This document shows, piece after piece, positions 47,580-60,477 of a DNA stretch of 64,000 nt. Within the stretch, counting starts at the first letter, position 1. Each line of letters begins with the position of its first letter. Source of the stretch: Dactylellina haptotyla. Its lineage: Eukaryota > Ascomycota > Orbiliomycetes > Orbiliales > Orbiliaceae. The DNA is taken from assembly GCA_031310005.1 (NCBI GenBank), contig CM062380.1, positions 434,001-498,000 of the forward strand. The letters are read 5' to 3'. The notes under the pieces were generated by a model. It saw only the letters and a list, made by a program, of their open reading frames with translations, made no database searches and was not told the DNA's origin. Position numbers and translations under genes: made by a program.

Positions 47580-50500
47580 TTTTGGAGATTTTTTTACACC
47601 GGAGTGTCTACTTTTGAGGGAGTTGTAGAAGAAGGGATATTATACTACTGAGTCGGAGTACAAAGGGTCCCAAAGCAGAAAGAAGCAATTGACGGAATCG
47701 TAGACCAGCTGATTTTCTTCAGTGTGATTCCGTACAACGACTGCCTGCAATGCTAGAGAACGATTTGTTTTTGCGAAGGGGGAAAGGGCAGAAATAAATA
47801 AGCCAAAGGAGTGTGTCGAAGCCGATTTACAAAAAGATAGAATGAGAGACTGTGAAAGAGAGAAAAGATCCGAACGATGGCGATGATGTCGTCGGCAGGT
47901 TGAGGTTGAGGAAAGGAAGAAGGAGGCGGACGCAGGAGCAAAGGGAGGCAATAATATGCGGGAGAAAAGGGGTGGGTCCAACCACACCGCCAACGCAAAA
48001 ACGCCCGTTCACGTCAACGTTATTGCCCACTCGGGTAAGCTGCAACAAGTAAGTAATATTCGGAGAGATCTTGGCTTCATTTCCAGAATCCCCAGCTCGA
48101 CCATGTCACTGCGGACAGCGCCTCCGTCTGTGCGGACATATCCCGCGATGCGTCGCTGGCGCCACGATCCTATCGCCCGGTTCTCGCGATCTGTCATCCT
48201 CCTCTTCGTCGTATCCTCCCATCGATCGTGGTCCCTTTTGCCTTCATCGAAAGACCCACCGGACTACCTCATTGTTTGCTATATTTAGCATATATGTATG
48301 TCTGTCTGTCTACAACCTTTCATGATGAGACCGTTGAATGTAACTTCAACTTCACATCAAAAACAATCCTGATCCTAACTGTAAGATTATACACCTCCGC
48401 GACCCACCGACGCCTCCACTCAATGAATTAGGAGCTGGCGTACCTCGACGAGGCCTCTCGCGATCTCGACCACGAATAGTTGTCAAGTTGGGAGTAATTA
48501 CAAGCGTTCCTGCCATCGGCTTCTTCTTCTTAGCCCAGATCAGGGCGACCAACTAGTTCCTGCGTTGGGCTGCAGGTTGCAACCAGCAGGCATGTCAGGT
48601 TGTTTCATGTTTGCTCGCTTCTTCCTTCCTCCGCCTTTCTTTGCCTACCATCGTTCCATGGCGTCCAAAGAGCGAGAACCAATGGTATATCAACCCGGTC
48701 CGGGCAACACAAGCCGGCACGCGAAGCACGCCGCCCACACGCCCTCCCAACAAGTGCCAAGTCTTGGATTTTCAGGAGAACCTTAAAATTCAGCATGACC
48801 AATGAAGAAAAATCTTAGGTCTGCGCATCAAATGCCTCCGGCGTCTCGGACTTGGTCGGTGCATATATGAACTGAAAAGTATGTTGGTCGCCTGGCTGCA
48901 ATGCATTTTCCTCATTAAAGCCGGCCCAGCCGATGCATCTATGACACAATCGAACTGTAGCCTTGAACTTCCCGCATTCTTTTTTAGATCTTAGTCTCAA
49001 GATCTCTGAGATCGAGTTTGATTCAGATATTCGATCTTTAAATCTAGATTCCTCAAGATCTTAAGAATCACGCAGTCACCCATGCGCTTCACCTCTATAC
49101 CGGTGCCTGAATTATAATCCTAATAGTTTTTACCAAGAGAATCTAGCACGTGAACCAAACCATGCGCCCACCAACCGTATTCTATGCTGCGACAAAGACC
49201 GTGTGGTCCCCTGACTAACATCGACATATATCTACGCAACACATTTACAATGATGGCGAGAGGATTCAGGGACTTGCCATCCCGAGAGAGATAACATTCG
49301 TAGACATACTTTTAAGATTCCTGATACAAATGACCTTCACTGTATCCTTCTAGGCATACGCATATCAACTTCATATCGTAAATTTTGTTAATTTCTCAAA
49401 CGATCAAGATAAGCATATGCTTATTTCATCAATAAGGCGTGCTCTTCCAATTGCCCAATCATTTTGGCACGGTTATCTCTGCTCACCAGGCCGGGTCGGA
49501 GACCGAATGAATACCAGGTTCCTGGGAACATCCCTCGCACCGCCCATTGGATTAGTACAGCTCTGAAACCCTATCCAACCCTCAATATATATACCGTGGG
49601 TGGTTTAGTTTCATGGTTTTGGTTAGGCTGCCTCGAAAACTTGGCAGGCCTCTCCGTCTAATGCACAGATGGAGCACCTCGCCGGCGTGTTGATCTACAC
49701 GGGATCATTAAATCCACACAATTCTGTTACGCAGCTGTAACTAGGCTTCAGAAAGATTCTAGACTATCCGATAGGTATTCTTTAGGCATTATTATTTCGT
49801 GCTATATTATTATTATCGAATGGAGATATCAAGCGAATGTCAGGCTGCGGATAGTTATTACACCGCGTGGATAGCCGACTCGATCGATCTTGCCGTCAGA
49901 TATAGGATGCTTCGAATCAGACTCGATTGACCACACATGCATGACTATTATAATATTATATATATGCAGCCAATCTTATAAGAAAAGATATTCATAAATG
50001 CTCAGCGACAAGTTGCTTTTCACGCAAAGACAATTTTCATTCAAGCAGGACACATCACATCTATGTCAGCGGCGTCCCTGATCTTGTTTCTTCCCACGAT
50101 CAGATCTCGGTTCGCCTTCCACAACGAGCAACACATCCCGCACCTGCATACGATCCTGTCACCACAGGTTCGAACCAAATACATCGTAAGCAGCGCGTAA
50201 TTATAAAGCCTGGAGCCGAACCCTCCGACTTGGTATCTCAAGCCACTTTTCGAAACTCGAATATATTTGAGTTCGAGTGGGTGATTAGCACTACAACTAT
50301 TTCGGCCTCGAAATTGGATATCTTATAATTGAGATATAAACTTGGGGAAGCAATCAAGCTTGCCAGTGCAAGCTTCGACCCAAATCGGACGAAATCTCGA
50401 ACAGCAGGACAATCCGACCAATTAACCGGAAATCGGCAAACACTCTACCAATCACGCCTCTCGCTATCTAGAACGAATAGAAAGATAACTCTATCGCCGC

Positions 50501-51296
50501 TGACCTCCTTTTTCGAAGCCGCTCCGTCTGGGTTTGCGCATTTCGTGGCGCCTTTTGCGAAGCTCTATTTGACCTCATTTCTCCACATTCGTACTGGGAC
50601 CCTGGCTTGCGCAAACAACACAGGAGACTTTTATTACGAAATTCTGGTTCGCAACTGCGGACCACCCGGGAATCGGCTTGGCCAGGGGAAGCTAGCTGAC
50701 TTTGGGGAATTGGAAGGGAAGGGGTGGGCGAGTGTTCCTTGCAGGATGGTATCCTTCCAAGTGGAGGACTATCAGCTGATGGTACGTACGGCTGTCATGT
50801 TGTGTGTTTGCTCTCCTAGTATCGTCGTGATGGTATTGGCTGGCCGGGACGTTGATTGCTCTAGAAGTGTTCCCCCTCACGTTTTTGGGCTGTCCAACGT
50901 GCCGAACCTTTCGGGTTATCCTCGCTAGAATATGCACGTATACAGAATAGTTGTATTAAAACGTGTTTGCTCCTTGGCTGGCTTTCCCCTTCTTTTTATC
51001 TGCACCCCAGTTGTTCTCGAGTGTTCTTAAGATCGGATCGGTTTCCCAGATTCCTCATTCCTTCTTTCTTTTCTTTATCCAAGGAAATTCGAATCAAGTA
51101 GGAGGAAGATGTGTTGTTGGGAGGGCGAGATGACGTTTTAACGGGGACGTTCGATAAAAATCCAATACCTTCATATCCCGAACATTTACGAGCGGCGCCC
51201 GACTCTCTCGAAGGCTCCCACAAAAGTCTACAATTGTAGATACCGGAACAGGCTCTATATCATATAGAGCTTGTTCGCGAGTTTCTAAATCCAATA
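47580..51296. other. Gene-free block, 3.7 kb
   Basis: The part next to 47580 is the 5' flank of the GH17 gene. A 199-codon open frame at 50329-50928 (+) starts with TTG, has no ATG before its last quarter and shows no family motif. A block at 48980-49060 is full of AGATCT/GATC words in AT-rich DNA. No gene is called. Confidence 0.45.
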
Positions 51297-52802
51297 ATGC
51301 AACACTTTGCTAAACTACTTGTACGATTGCATTGGATCTCTGTTTCGGATAAAGTAGTATTGTGTAACCGTGCCGGACTTGGGGCTAACTGTTGTGTCAC
51401 AACCCAACGCAGGCATTCGAATGGTCGATGATAGCTGCAACTCTCTGCTTAGTTCTCCTACGCATATATCACCGATTCCAACGCGCGCGACTATCAATTT
51501 TTGAAGACGGGTTTGTCGTATTAGCTTGGATATGCTTCCTCAGCCAGGCATCGATGGATACCAAGCTTTATCGAATGGGATTTTTCAGCGAAGATTTCGA
51601 TACGTTAGCTGTTGATATAAACGGCGAAATCGCTGATGTAAAAGCGCTGAAGGTGGGACACGACATATTTTCGCATCTCATAACTCAGCGAAAAGCTTTT
51701 CTAATTTTCTCCTTAATCTAGATATTCTATGTCGAAAATGCAACCTATTATTTCACCATGTACGCCGTCAAAGCTGCTATGCTCTGCTTCTACACCCGAC
51801 TCATCCCCCGGTCTATGCGCAAAACCCGACTCTGTCTCTGGATCACCGTATCAATGGTCGCCATTGGATTTATCGTCAGCACCCTATTAGATCTCTTCCT
51901 CTGTCTGCCGATATCAAGAAACTGGTTGGTCTCCCCCTTTACTCCCGTAAAATGTTAACTAGTCTTAGACGACAATTGCTAATTGTTTGAAAAGGGACCC
52001 CGAAGGCGGGTGCTCATCGGGTTGGACATCCGTCGCCGGCTCAGTAGTGCCATATGTCTTCCATCTCCTCACCGACATTATGATCTATATCCTTCCATTC
52101 CCCGTTATACGCATTCTTCCTCTACCCACCAGCCAAAAAATCGGTGTCGGGATAACATTTGCCCTTGGTTTCCTTTGTATATTTTTCGCTGTTACCGTTA
52201 TTGTCGTCGGCTACGTCTCCTCGTCCGCTACCACCAACTGGATAGTCGCGGTATTCGAAGAAACGTGGTGTGTCTGTGTTGCCTGCGCTCCCGCCCTGAA
52301 AAGCCTTACAAGTAGTTGGGACTTGCAACACTGGAGATGCGGCCTCAGCCGGCACCGCGAAGGCAGGAGTAAAAGTAGCGACAGCGACGCGGGAACAGCC
52401 ACAGGCTCCGCTGAAGATGTCTCACGGCCGCCGTCCGATGCGACCGTGCTCGGTCAAGAGGAGGACCAACAACCACAGTACCACACGAACTCCCTCAGAA
52501 AACAACTAGACTCGATGATGGCGTACGAGGAAAAGTTACCGATACACTCACCGCGGGTAACCCACAGCCCGCCCAAAATAACCCCGATCGTGGCCTACAA
52601 CCGACAGAGCCACGATACGGATTACCAAATGAGTAACCCCAGTTCACCGGGTTACACCATGTCGATTGCTTCTATCGTTGATTTTTATGATCTAGAAAGG
52701 CAGCTACAGCTGGATGATGAACGACGGCAGGCAGTGAATTGTAGTCCTGTGCTGGAACGCAGGAGTAGTGAGATGCAATCCACGACGCCTTCCCCGGTAT
52801 GA
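51297..52802 (+). CDS. PTH11-like rhodopsin-domain integral membrane protein 3
   Basis: Four exons (51297-51320, 51413-51652, 51722-51924, 51995-52802) give 424 residues. Exon 1 encodes only MQHFAKLL; it is the one upstream ATG that joins in phase, with a GTACGA donor and a GCTAAC branch site. The body shows the fungal rhodopsin-domain order: LVLLRIYHRFQR, then FEDGFVVLAW, FTMYAVKAAMLCFYTRLIPRSMRKTR, SRNWDPEGGC, HLLTDIMIYILPFPVIRILPLPTSQK and GITFALGFLCIFFAVTVIVV. The cytoplasmic tail is long (about 190 residues) and rich in Ser, Thr and Pro. It is the most diverged of the three such proteins here. Exon 1 is the weakest part of the model. Confidence 0.82.
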
Positions 52803-53372
52803 GGATCTAAAAAGTGAGGTGTTCATGCGCGCGTACGTGCTCGAGCGCTCGGGCACTGCCACGCCTTTTTTTTTAGCGTTCTGTTATCGGTGTCGTTCAG
52901 CATTCCTATTGCGTCTGTGCCGCTTTTGGTTTGGTTTCGGTGTTCTTATGATGCCTGATATTTCAAGACCTGGGGGGCCATTTTTTCGGTTCGTGTATAT
53001 ATACCCATTTGTAATTCTATCAATAAACCAATACTTTATATTTTACTCTATTTTTATATTTAATATCAGGACTACTTCTGTGCCTCGCATCTCGGGGATT
53101 CTTTGTAGCGGGTTAACAGACAACAGACCGAACAACACCTTGAATTTCTCTAGACCGTGGGTTTTTCAGGCAACGTTGGAAGTATTCAAAGGCCGGGGAC
53201 ACCGAGCATTATTATTAATGATAGTCACCTAGAGACGAACCTTTAAGCTAATTGCGACATCATCGACCTGGTTTGCCTTTGATATATATGGAAACTATTC
53301 TCCCACGCAATTGCACAATATCCTACACTTAGGCATTTTCCATTTTATATTTCGAAGCAATCATCTTTCAAA
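52803..53372. other. Intergenic, 0.6 kb
   Basis: 3' flank of the receptor gene and promoter of the ATPase gene; a 154-codon frame at 52768-53232 has no motif and is not called. Confidence 0.5.
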
Positions 53373-55802
53373 ATGGACTCTCTCAAAGAAAACATCGTCC
53401 GCTGTTGGTTATATGATCAATTTTATCAACACATCCCGAGTTCGAAGGGACGTCATAAAGTGCAGACTGAAGTTAAGATGTCGATTTCAGCTTTCAGCGC
53501 TGACCGTCCGGATGAGATACGTGATCTCGACTTGAAACAAATCAAAGATGTGGTTCATAAAACTTCCAGGTTGGGAGCCCGACTATGCTCTTTATCTTAC
53601 GTCAAATTATTTGAAAAGCTTAAGCCTTCTAATATGAGAATGAGTTTATATACATAGACGCGGCATATGGCGCATTCCACCGACACCTCTTAATGAAGAA
53701 GTGAAAGGCATTTTTCCGCAGTGGGCTCTTTGGGAGACTAGAAATAACGATGGAGAAACAGCTCCATCTGTATCGCCTGTAATAAGAAGCGAACCGCCAT
53801 CCGCGGCACCAAATACAGTATGTCTAGATCGAATGCCCCCAACCCATAAATAAAATACCAGGAGCAAGTCAGGCGCTCTATCGAGCTATATCGAGCACAC
53901 CGACAATGAAATATTTTCCTCCGCAGCTAACAGGCAAAAGACGCACATTTTTAGAGAAACTGGTATGTTTTACAATTCTTCTCAGCTACAGGCTCTCTTT
54001 GAGCTTACAGTTAACCATTTTCTAGACTTTCTGGCAACCGGGGTTGCTGCTGATGCCGATAGCGCCCTTAGCCAAGAGGAGGACCTAAACGCCTCATCTC
54101 AACCAACGAGCAGCACCCAAATCAGCAGCTGGAGGAGAATAGTGGAGCCGCTAGTTCAAAGGAACAGTCTATTTTCCGGCAGCGGTCATGTAGGGGCGTC
54201 GAATAGAACGAGGAATGAAACCGTTATCTCGCATGCACCTCTGTTTACTGCGGATGTCATGCGAGTGGACCCTGAAGTAGACGCCGCTCCACAAGATAGC
54301 ATACAATTTTCGACTTTTGCCCAAATTTGTGAACCGGTTATGGCAAAACGCATAACCACATGGGGCGAAAGCGACGGACCAGATACCGCTATTGAGAGTA
54401 GCCATCTATTCCTTAATACGCATACAGCGTGGACTACATTCATATGTGGTCTTCAAGGAACTGGGAAGTCTCACACTTTGTCAGTGATAATGGGTACGTA
54501 ACCGAAACTGCAATATCAGCTGCATTCTGTTTATTAAGTCTCACTAATTTAAAATGGGCTGGGCTTAAGAAAACTGCATTATCCCAAATAAAGCTGTAGG
54601 CGTTTTACCTCGTCCCTTAGCTGGAATGGTATTCTACTATTCGTCATTCACTCCATTTACATCTGGCAAGCCCTGCGAGGTAGCCTATCTAGCAGTTCCT
54701 AGCCCAGTTTCCCACGTTTCCGAAGACGAAGGACCAGCATGTGCACGAAGTGTCACAGTTCTAGCTTCACGTTCGAATCTGACAAATATGAAGAAGGTTT
54801 ACGGGAGGATCCCTAATGTGACTGTCAAACCGCTTCTTCTGAAGGCCAGTCAGTTGACGACAAAAATTATGCTTCAACTAATGTCCGTTCAAGAGGACAA
54901 CAATGCACTCTATCTCCAAGTCGTTACCCGCATTTTGCGTGAAATGGCAGCGGAAGACCCGAACGGGTTTGATTATGAGAAGTTCAAAAGTGTACTGGCT
55001 CAAGAGCCGCTTACTAGCATGCAGAGGCGTCCTTTGAATATGAGGTTGGAGCTTCTGGAATCCTTCATTGGACCCGAACAGAATCCCGATCTCTTTAGTG
55101 CAGTACCGGGCAGCATTACGATTATCGATCTGACTTGCCCGTTTGTAGACCCGGAAACTGCATGTCTACTATTTTCAATTTGCCTTGACTTGTTCGGGGC
55201 TGCTTCGTGTGATTCTGGAAAGATCGTCGCCCTTGATGAGGCTCATAAGGTAAAGCTATGAATTTTCACGTAATATGCCCTTGTCTTTCGCTCTTGCTAA
55301 ATCAACTTAGTATATGTCGAATCGATCTTCATCCCAAAGATTTGCAGAGTCAGTTATCCAAAACATCCGGCTTCAACGCCATCTCGGGCTCCGTACTATC
55401 ATCAGCACACAAGATCCCGATGTCCACCCCGAGTTACTAGAACTATCCAACTTTATTATTATGCATCGGTTCGACAGCCCACGTTGGTTAGAGGTCTTAA
55501 AACGCCACGTCGGATTCAGGGATAATCCGTTACCTAACAGTCCTGTGAAAGAAGCGGAGTGGGGTGGTACATGGGATGAACCCGCGAAAGCTCGAAAGCA
55601 AATGGGTATGTTTGAAGAAATAATGGAACTGAGTCCTGGAGAAGCGCTTCTCTACTGTCCTCAGTTGGTAACTGTGGAAAGTCAAGAGGGACATGAAAAA
55701 ATTGCTCTTCTTCGAAACAGACTGATCAAGGTTCTAGTTAGAAGAAGGCTTACCAAGGATGGGGGCGTTACCAGAACAGCTATGGGTACCATTGACTTGT
55801 AA
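53373..55802 (+). CDS. P-loop (HerA/FtsK-like) ATPase, disturbed 5' part
   Basis: Proposed exons are 53373-53600, 53658-53817, 53873-53962, 53992-54493, 54570-55249 and 55311-55802, giving about 717 residues. A Walker A FICGLQGTGKSHTLSVIM ends exon 4, and splicing continues it as ENCIIPNKA. Walker B is GKIVALDEAHKYM, spanning the last intron. Then comes LGLRTIISTQDPDVHPELL and FIIMHRFDSPRWLEVLKRHV, resembling the sensor and arginine region of HerA/FtsK-type ATPases. The 3' exons are clean. The 5' part is not: after IRDLDLKQIKDVVHK the likely frame changes by one base at an A4 run (53559-53562), continuing LPGWEPDYALYL. Exons 3 and 4 are separated by only 29 nt. The first intron fits in phase only after the frame change. 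It may be a decaying gene, an assembly indel or unusual splicing. Its biological role is unknown. Confidence 0.72.
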
Positions 55803-57830
55803 TATCTCGGCACCGACGTTCATTTAAGGATCACTTTGCACTGTTTTCAGCTCCCTATTTTTCCTGTTGAACATCTTGTGGCGTTTATAATATACTCCTT
55901 GTATAACCTAGATTTGCTTTTCGCTTTATAAATAGATATTATTTGTATGGCTCAAGTATTGATTGGTGTAAATCATATAATAGATAATCGGCCCTGAGCG
56001 CGAAGTAATCTCCCGCATGGTAGAAGTAGATTTGTGGAACCTATCCAGCGACCCAAAGAGGCGTAAACTGGAGCAGATCGGTCGTGGCGGAATAGAACCC
56101 GTTGATTGGCCGATTTCAGTTGGCTTGTTAAATGTTAGACGCTAATGCAGGTACTGTGGCACACTCTGTGTTGTGCAGAAATTTTGCACGGTTTATGCTT
56201 ATAATGATGTCGACCGCCCAACCAGTCGACAGGTTCGTGAAACCGAAGAAACAATTAGGCTTCCTTGGTCGCAGGTTTAGCATTGGATTGTTGCTCTCTG
56301 ATGTTCATTGCTACGCAAACCGAAACAAGAGAAGCTCTTTGGTCCTCCTGTTCTTGGCTAACAGCGCCAAGCTGTTTCTGGGTTTGGAAACATTGCCACT
56401 GATACCTTCCTTTATCGGAGGAGAGCGAATGCGAACTGACTCGCCGGGCAATTTTTTTCCTCCGTTCGCGCAACGCCGGATCCCTTTATCGTTATCAAAA
56501 TAGCTAAGGATCTTGGCTGTGTATTTTGCTGCATGTATATGCGGCGGGAAGATTCAGATCAACCGATAGCATTGTGATTGGATATTCTCCAGGGACGTGG
56601 ACATTGATATATATAGTTAACTGTTACCCATGCGCCGTCATGCGTACCGAATTGGTGTCGGCTCAGAGAATGCAGCAGTTCACCAGTTGTGACATGTTTG
56701 TGAGCTCATATTAGAGGGCATGTCCAATACTTTCGATACTATGCCGGTGATCGATCAGGGGAGTCTGCCGGATAGCAGATCAGGATCTACCGATGCCAGC
56801 TTCCCTTTAGATTTCTAGATTCCAGGCTCACAGTATCTCGAATGGTAGCTGGAAGCGATCAAAACCGGTCCAGAAGGCGGAACCTACGCGGATAGAATTA
56901 CGGATGTTGCTTTAAGCAGTCGACCTCTACGTCGCTTGACATGCTAGCCCTGTTGTGGTCGGGGGTCAACCCTAATGGGTGACCAGGAAAACAGGGCATC
57001 TTGGGCAAAGCTTCTGTGCTCACTTAAGACTGCTTGGGTTACTTGGCCATGCAATCCCTGTCACCATCAACAACTATTCTCGCCTAGGCAAGTAGCAACA
57101 ACGAATCAGGCAAAAAAAGTGCAATGTTCGAGACGAAAGGAAGAAAAAAAAAAACGTAGAGAAGCTTAATCCTCTCCACATTTCTGGCAGAAGATGAGCG
57201 CCAGAGCCGGTTGAAAAGCGGGTCTACCAGCCAATGAGATCAAAGCAAATCGCAACGTGCTTGATAGCGTTTGAGATATTGGTTCTTTTATCGATTTTTG
57301 ACCTGCATATTTATCACATCTCCACCCCAAATAACGTGCTTCGGCTGCCGTAATTGTGCATATGTCAAGCGATATTTCGGTCCATCTTAATTGTTTTTCC
57401 CGGGGTGCTCTTCATAGAGCTCACGCGACACCAGATCCGACTGCCGGGAATTTTTTCGCAGTCCGTAGGAATGGAAAATCCGGCACACCATGGTGACCGT
57501 TTGGTATTTTGGTGATAGATTCATTTATATAACAGGGCTAGCGGACTCTTTTCCAAACTTCTCCCCTACAGCTTAACCAGCCATCTCCCTCGGTCTGTCT
57601 CCTCAGGGTCTAGACATTCAGGACCTCCTGTTCTCTCGGACCACCCTGCTTTCAATTGGCGGTCTCCTGTATCAGTCGGATATATATATCCATATACTTT
57701 CTCTCTTGTCCGTCTGATTCAAAGCTACCGTCGCGGTCCTCCCAAACAGATCTACGTTCCACTTTCCGAAGATCGGAGTTGATCGATATCCCAGACTTCT
57801 GGCATCAATCCCATCTTTCAACCTACAAAG
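55803..57830. other. Intergenic, 2.0 kb
   Basis: No supported gene. A 123-codon ATG frame at 56132-56503 has no recognised motif and no splice partner. The last 300 bp are pyrimidine-rich and should be the promoter and 5' UTR of the phosphate-type transporter. Confidence 0.5.
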
Positions 57831-59906
57831 ATGGAAAACTCTCCCTCCGACTCGCCGCCGTTAAAGGCCGCCAACGAAGGCGTCTCCTACTCCGTCGACA
57901 GCACCAGCACCGATAGTCTTCCGGAGAGAGCCATTTTCGACCCTATCCTTCTCCCAGCCGACAGTTATGATGTCAATGGGACATATTGGGCGGATATGCC
58001 CCTCTCCAAGAGGATTCCCTTTGTCCTGAACTACGATTTGTTCGTAGAAGGCAAGCAGGAGTGGGCCGAAATCTGGGAGGGCGCAAAGCGAAATCCGCTG
58101 TCCCCTTTGATTCGGTACTTTAAGAGTGCTGTTCTTCCCGGTGCAGGTTTGGGACTTGAAGGGTGAGTTTTGAGTTCTCTAAAAGCTCTAAAATACTAAA
58201 GCTAATCCACCCTTGTTAATAGTTACGTTTTGTTTTCCATCGGTAACATCAAGCCTCTTTTCCAAGCTGTCTGGAAAGAGTGTTGGTCCACTCACCAAGT
58301 CTGCAACGCGAGATGGGTATCTTCGATTGAATACCTCGAGGTTGCGGGTATCATGGTTGGACAGATTCTCGTTGGTATCCAAGGTGACTGGTAAGTTATT
58401 TCTACTCATAGTCCACTATAAGAAAAGCAGAGATAGAGCAAAGGCTAACTTCAATCCAGGGTTGGACGTAAATGGGGTCTCGTGCAGGATGCTCTTATCA
58501 TGTTCTGGGGGTTGGTTCTGCTTACCGCTTCTTGGGGAACATCGTTAAACGGCTGGGTCATATGTTACGCATGGTGTCTTTTCATCTACGGCATTGGTGT
58601 AGGTGGAGAGTATCCTATGACCGCTACTTCGAGTATGGAGAATGGTACCGGTACCGGCGTCATTTCCAGCAAGGATGATCGTCTCCACCGTGGCCGTTCC
58701 GTGACCTCTGCCTTCTTGATGCAGGGATGGGGTCAATTCTGGAATGTTGTCATCCTCATGCTTGTCCTCTTCATCGCCAACGGCACTGGTAACCCACCAT
58801 ACTCCGAAAAGGCTGTTCAGATCGCCTTCAGAGTTAGTTTCGCGATTCCTGCTCTTGGTACCGCGGTTCTTGTCTGGCACAGAATGTTCAACATCAAGAA
58901 CCCGAACAAAGAATTGGAGGTCCAGAAGAAGAAGTCCAACGTTACCGGCTATGATCTCGAATCGCTCAAGCTTACTTTCACCCACTTCGGCGGCAGAATG
59001 CTCGCCACATCCGGTGCTTGGTTCGCCAACGACGTTTTCTTCTACGGTAACAAACTCTTCCAGTCCGAGTTTATCAAAGTTATCACCCCAAACAACCACT
59101 CTGTCATGGAAGGTTGGAAATGGAATCTTGTGAACGTCAGCGTTTCATTGGTCGGTTATTATCTTGCTTCTATGCTCATCGACAACAAGCTCTACGGCAG
59201 AAAATGGATGCAAATCGTTGGATTCATGTTTGATTTCATTCTCTTTATCATTCCAGCCTTTGCATTCGACTACTTCACTTCCAGAGAGGGTATCCACGCT
59301 TTCCAAGCCATGTACTTCCTCTCGTCTTTCTTCAACCAATTCGGTCCTAACTCCGTCACTTTCCTCGTTGCTGCTGAGGTTTACCCGGCTTCCGTTCGTG
59401 CGTCTGCCCACGGTCTAGGCGCCGCCATCGGTAAGCTCGGTGCCGTTGCCGCTGCTATTCTCTACAGTTACATCGACACACAGACAAAGTTCTATGTTGT
59501 TCCATGGTTCGGTCTTGGAGGTGCTCTGATGACCTGGCTCTGGCTCCCTGATACCACCGGTCTTGATCTTGCCGAGCAAGAGCGAAGGTGGAGATATATC
59601 CGTGAGGGCCGTGGCGAAGAATACTGCGGTGTCGCTGTTCATTCTAAGCACTTGAGTGTTTGGGAGAGATGGATGGGAATTAGCAAGCAATACAATCCCG
59701 CCAAGGACTATAAGATGAAGATCGAGGAGATGAGAACTGAGTGGGAACAAGGAAAGAGCAAGGAAGTCTCCCACGATGATGGCTGCGAAACAATTTGGAG
59801 CCAGCATGTTGATGACTATTTCACAAGAACGTCGGCGAGACACAATACTGCCACGGCTGAGCAGACAAACGAAATCAGCCCAGTTAATGAGAAAAAGGCA
59901 TATTAG
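57831..59906 (+). CDS. MFS transporter, phosphate / glycerophosphodiester (Pho84/Git1-like) type
   Basis: Three exons (57831-58162, 58223-58390, 58460-59906) give 648 residues. The first 75 residues are polar, then come 12 probable membrane segments. Signatures include YLEVAGIMVGQILVGIQGDWVGRKWG (MFS motif A across intron 2), YGIGVGGEYPMTATSSMEN, FGGRMLATSGAWFANDVFFYG, and FGPNSVTFLVAAEVYPASVRASAHG. The GGEYP and EVYPxxxRxxxHG motifs fit the phosphate:H+ symporter and glycerophosphoinositol permease branch of MFS. The substrate cannot be chosen between inorganic phosphate and glycerophosphodiesters. The C-terminal tail of about 110 residues is charged. Codon use is strongly C-biased, suggesting high expression. 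Confidence 0.92.
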
Positions 59907-60477
59907 TTCACTTGTGTTTACAGCGAAGGATAATGAATAAGTTTGGCAATAAATCGCCAGGGTTGTGTTCAAGATTTGTTTGTTTTTAATTTGCTGTTTT
60001 GATTTCATACTTAATTTTTTGTTTTAGAAAAGCTTTAAAAGCACTGCTGTTGATATGGGAGGTGTTTTGGTGTTTCAATTTCCTGCAAATTCTAAAAGTT
60101 GCAAAGTTTCAACATTTACAATACTGTTCATATTTAGATATTCTTACCACCATAATGAAAAACATGCGATTTGAGGAGAGTAAACATGATCAACCGGATT
60201 AAATAAACTGTAGTCGATAGTTCGTCAAAATTGAAATACTGCATTGCTTAGTCAACAATGTCATTGCGACGGAGCCGTTAGTAGAATGTATAGAAATCCC
60301 TGTCACTGAAGACACTTTAAGCTTATCTAATCTATCCGTAGGGAAAACGAAAACATCGATTCATCTAATTGGTTTAAAATCTAGCCATCGAGGAACAAAA
60401 AAGATGAGAAGGGAAGAAAGTTTGAGCCAAGTGCATCAAGTACCTATAGAATTATAGACGAGAGATTTTCAAATATT
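59907..60477. other. Convergent intergenic region
   Basis: 3' flanks of the transporter and of CBM-like paralog A; AT-rich with no other signal. Confidence 0.5.

Noticed and set aside
50150-50190. A GGTTCGAACC word, as in a tRNA T arm
   Set aside because: Flanking sequence does not fold into the other tRNA arms; no A box at the right distance.
50329-50928. A 199-codon open frame (+)
   Set aside because: It begins with TTG, has no early ATG or acceptor linked to an upstream exon, and shows no family pattern.
56132-56503. A 123-codon ATG frame (+)
   Set aside because: No motif, signal peptide or splice partner; overlapping frame on the other strand.
58545-60008. Long antisense frames over the phosphate-type transporter
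   Set aside because: Same codon-bias effect; no motifs and no splice logic.
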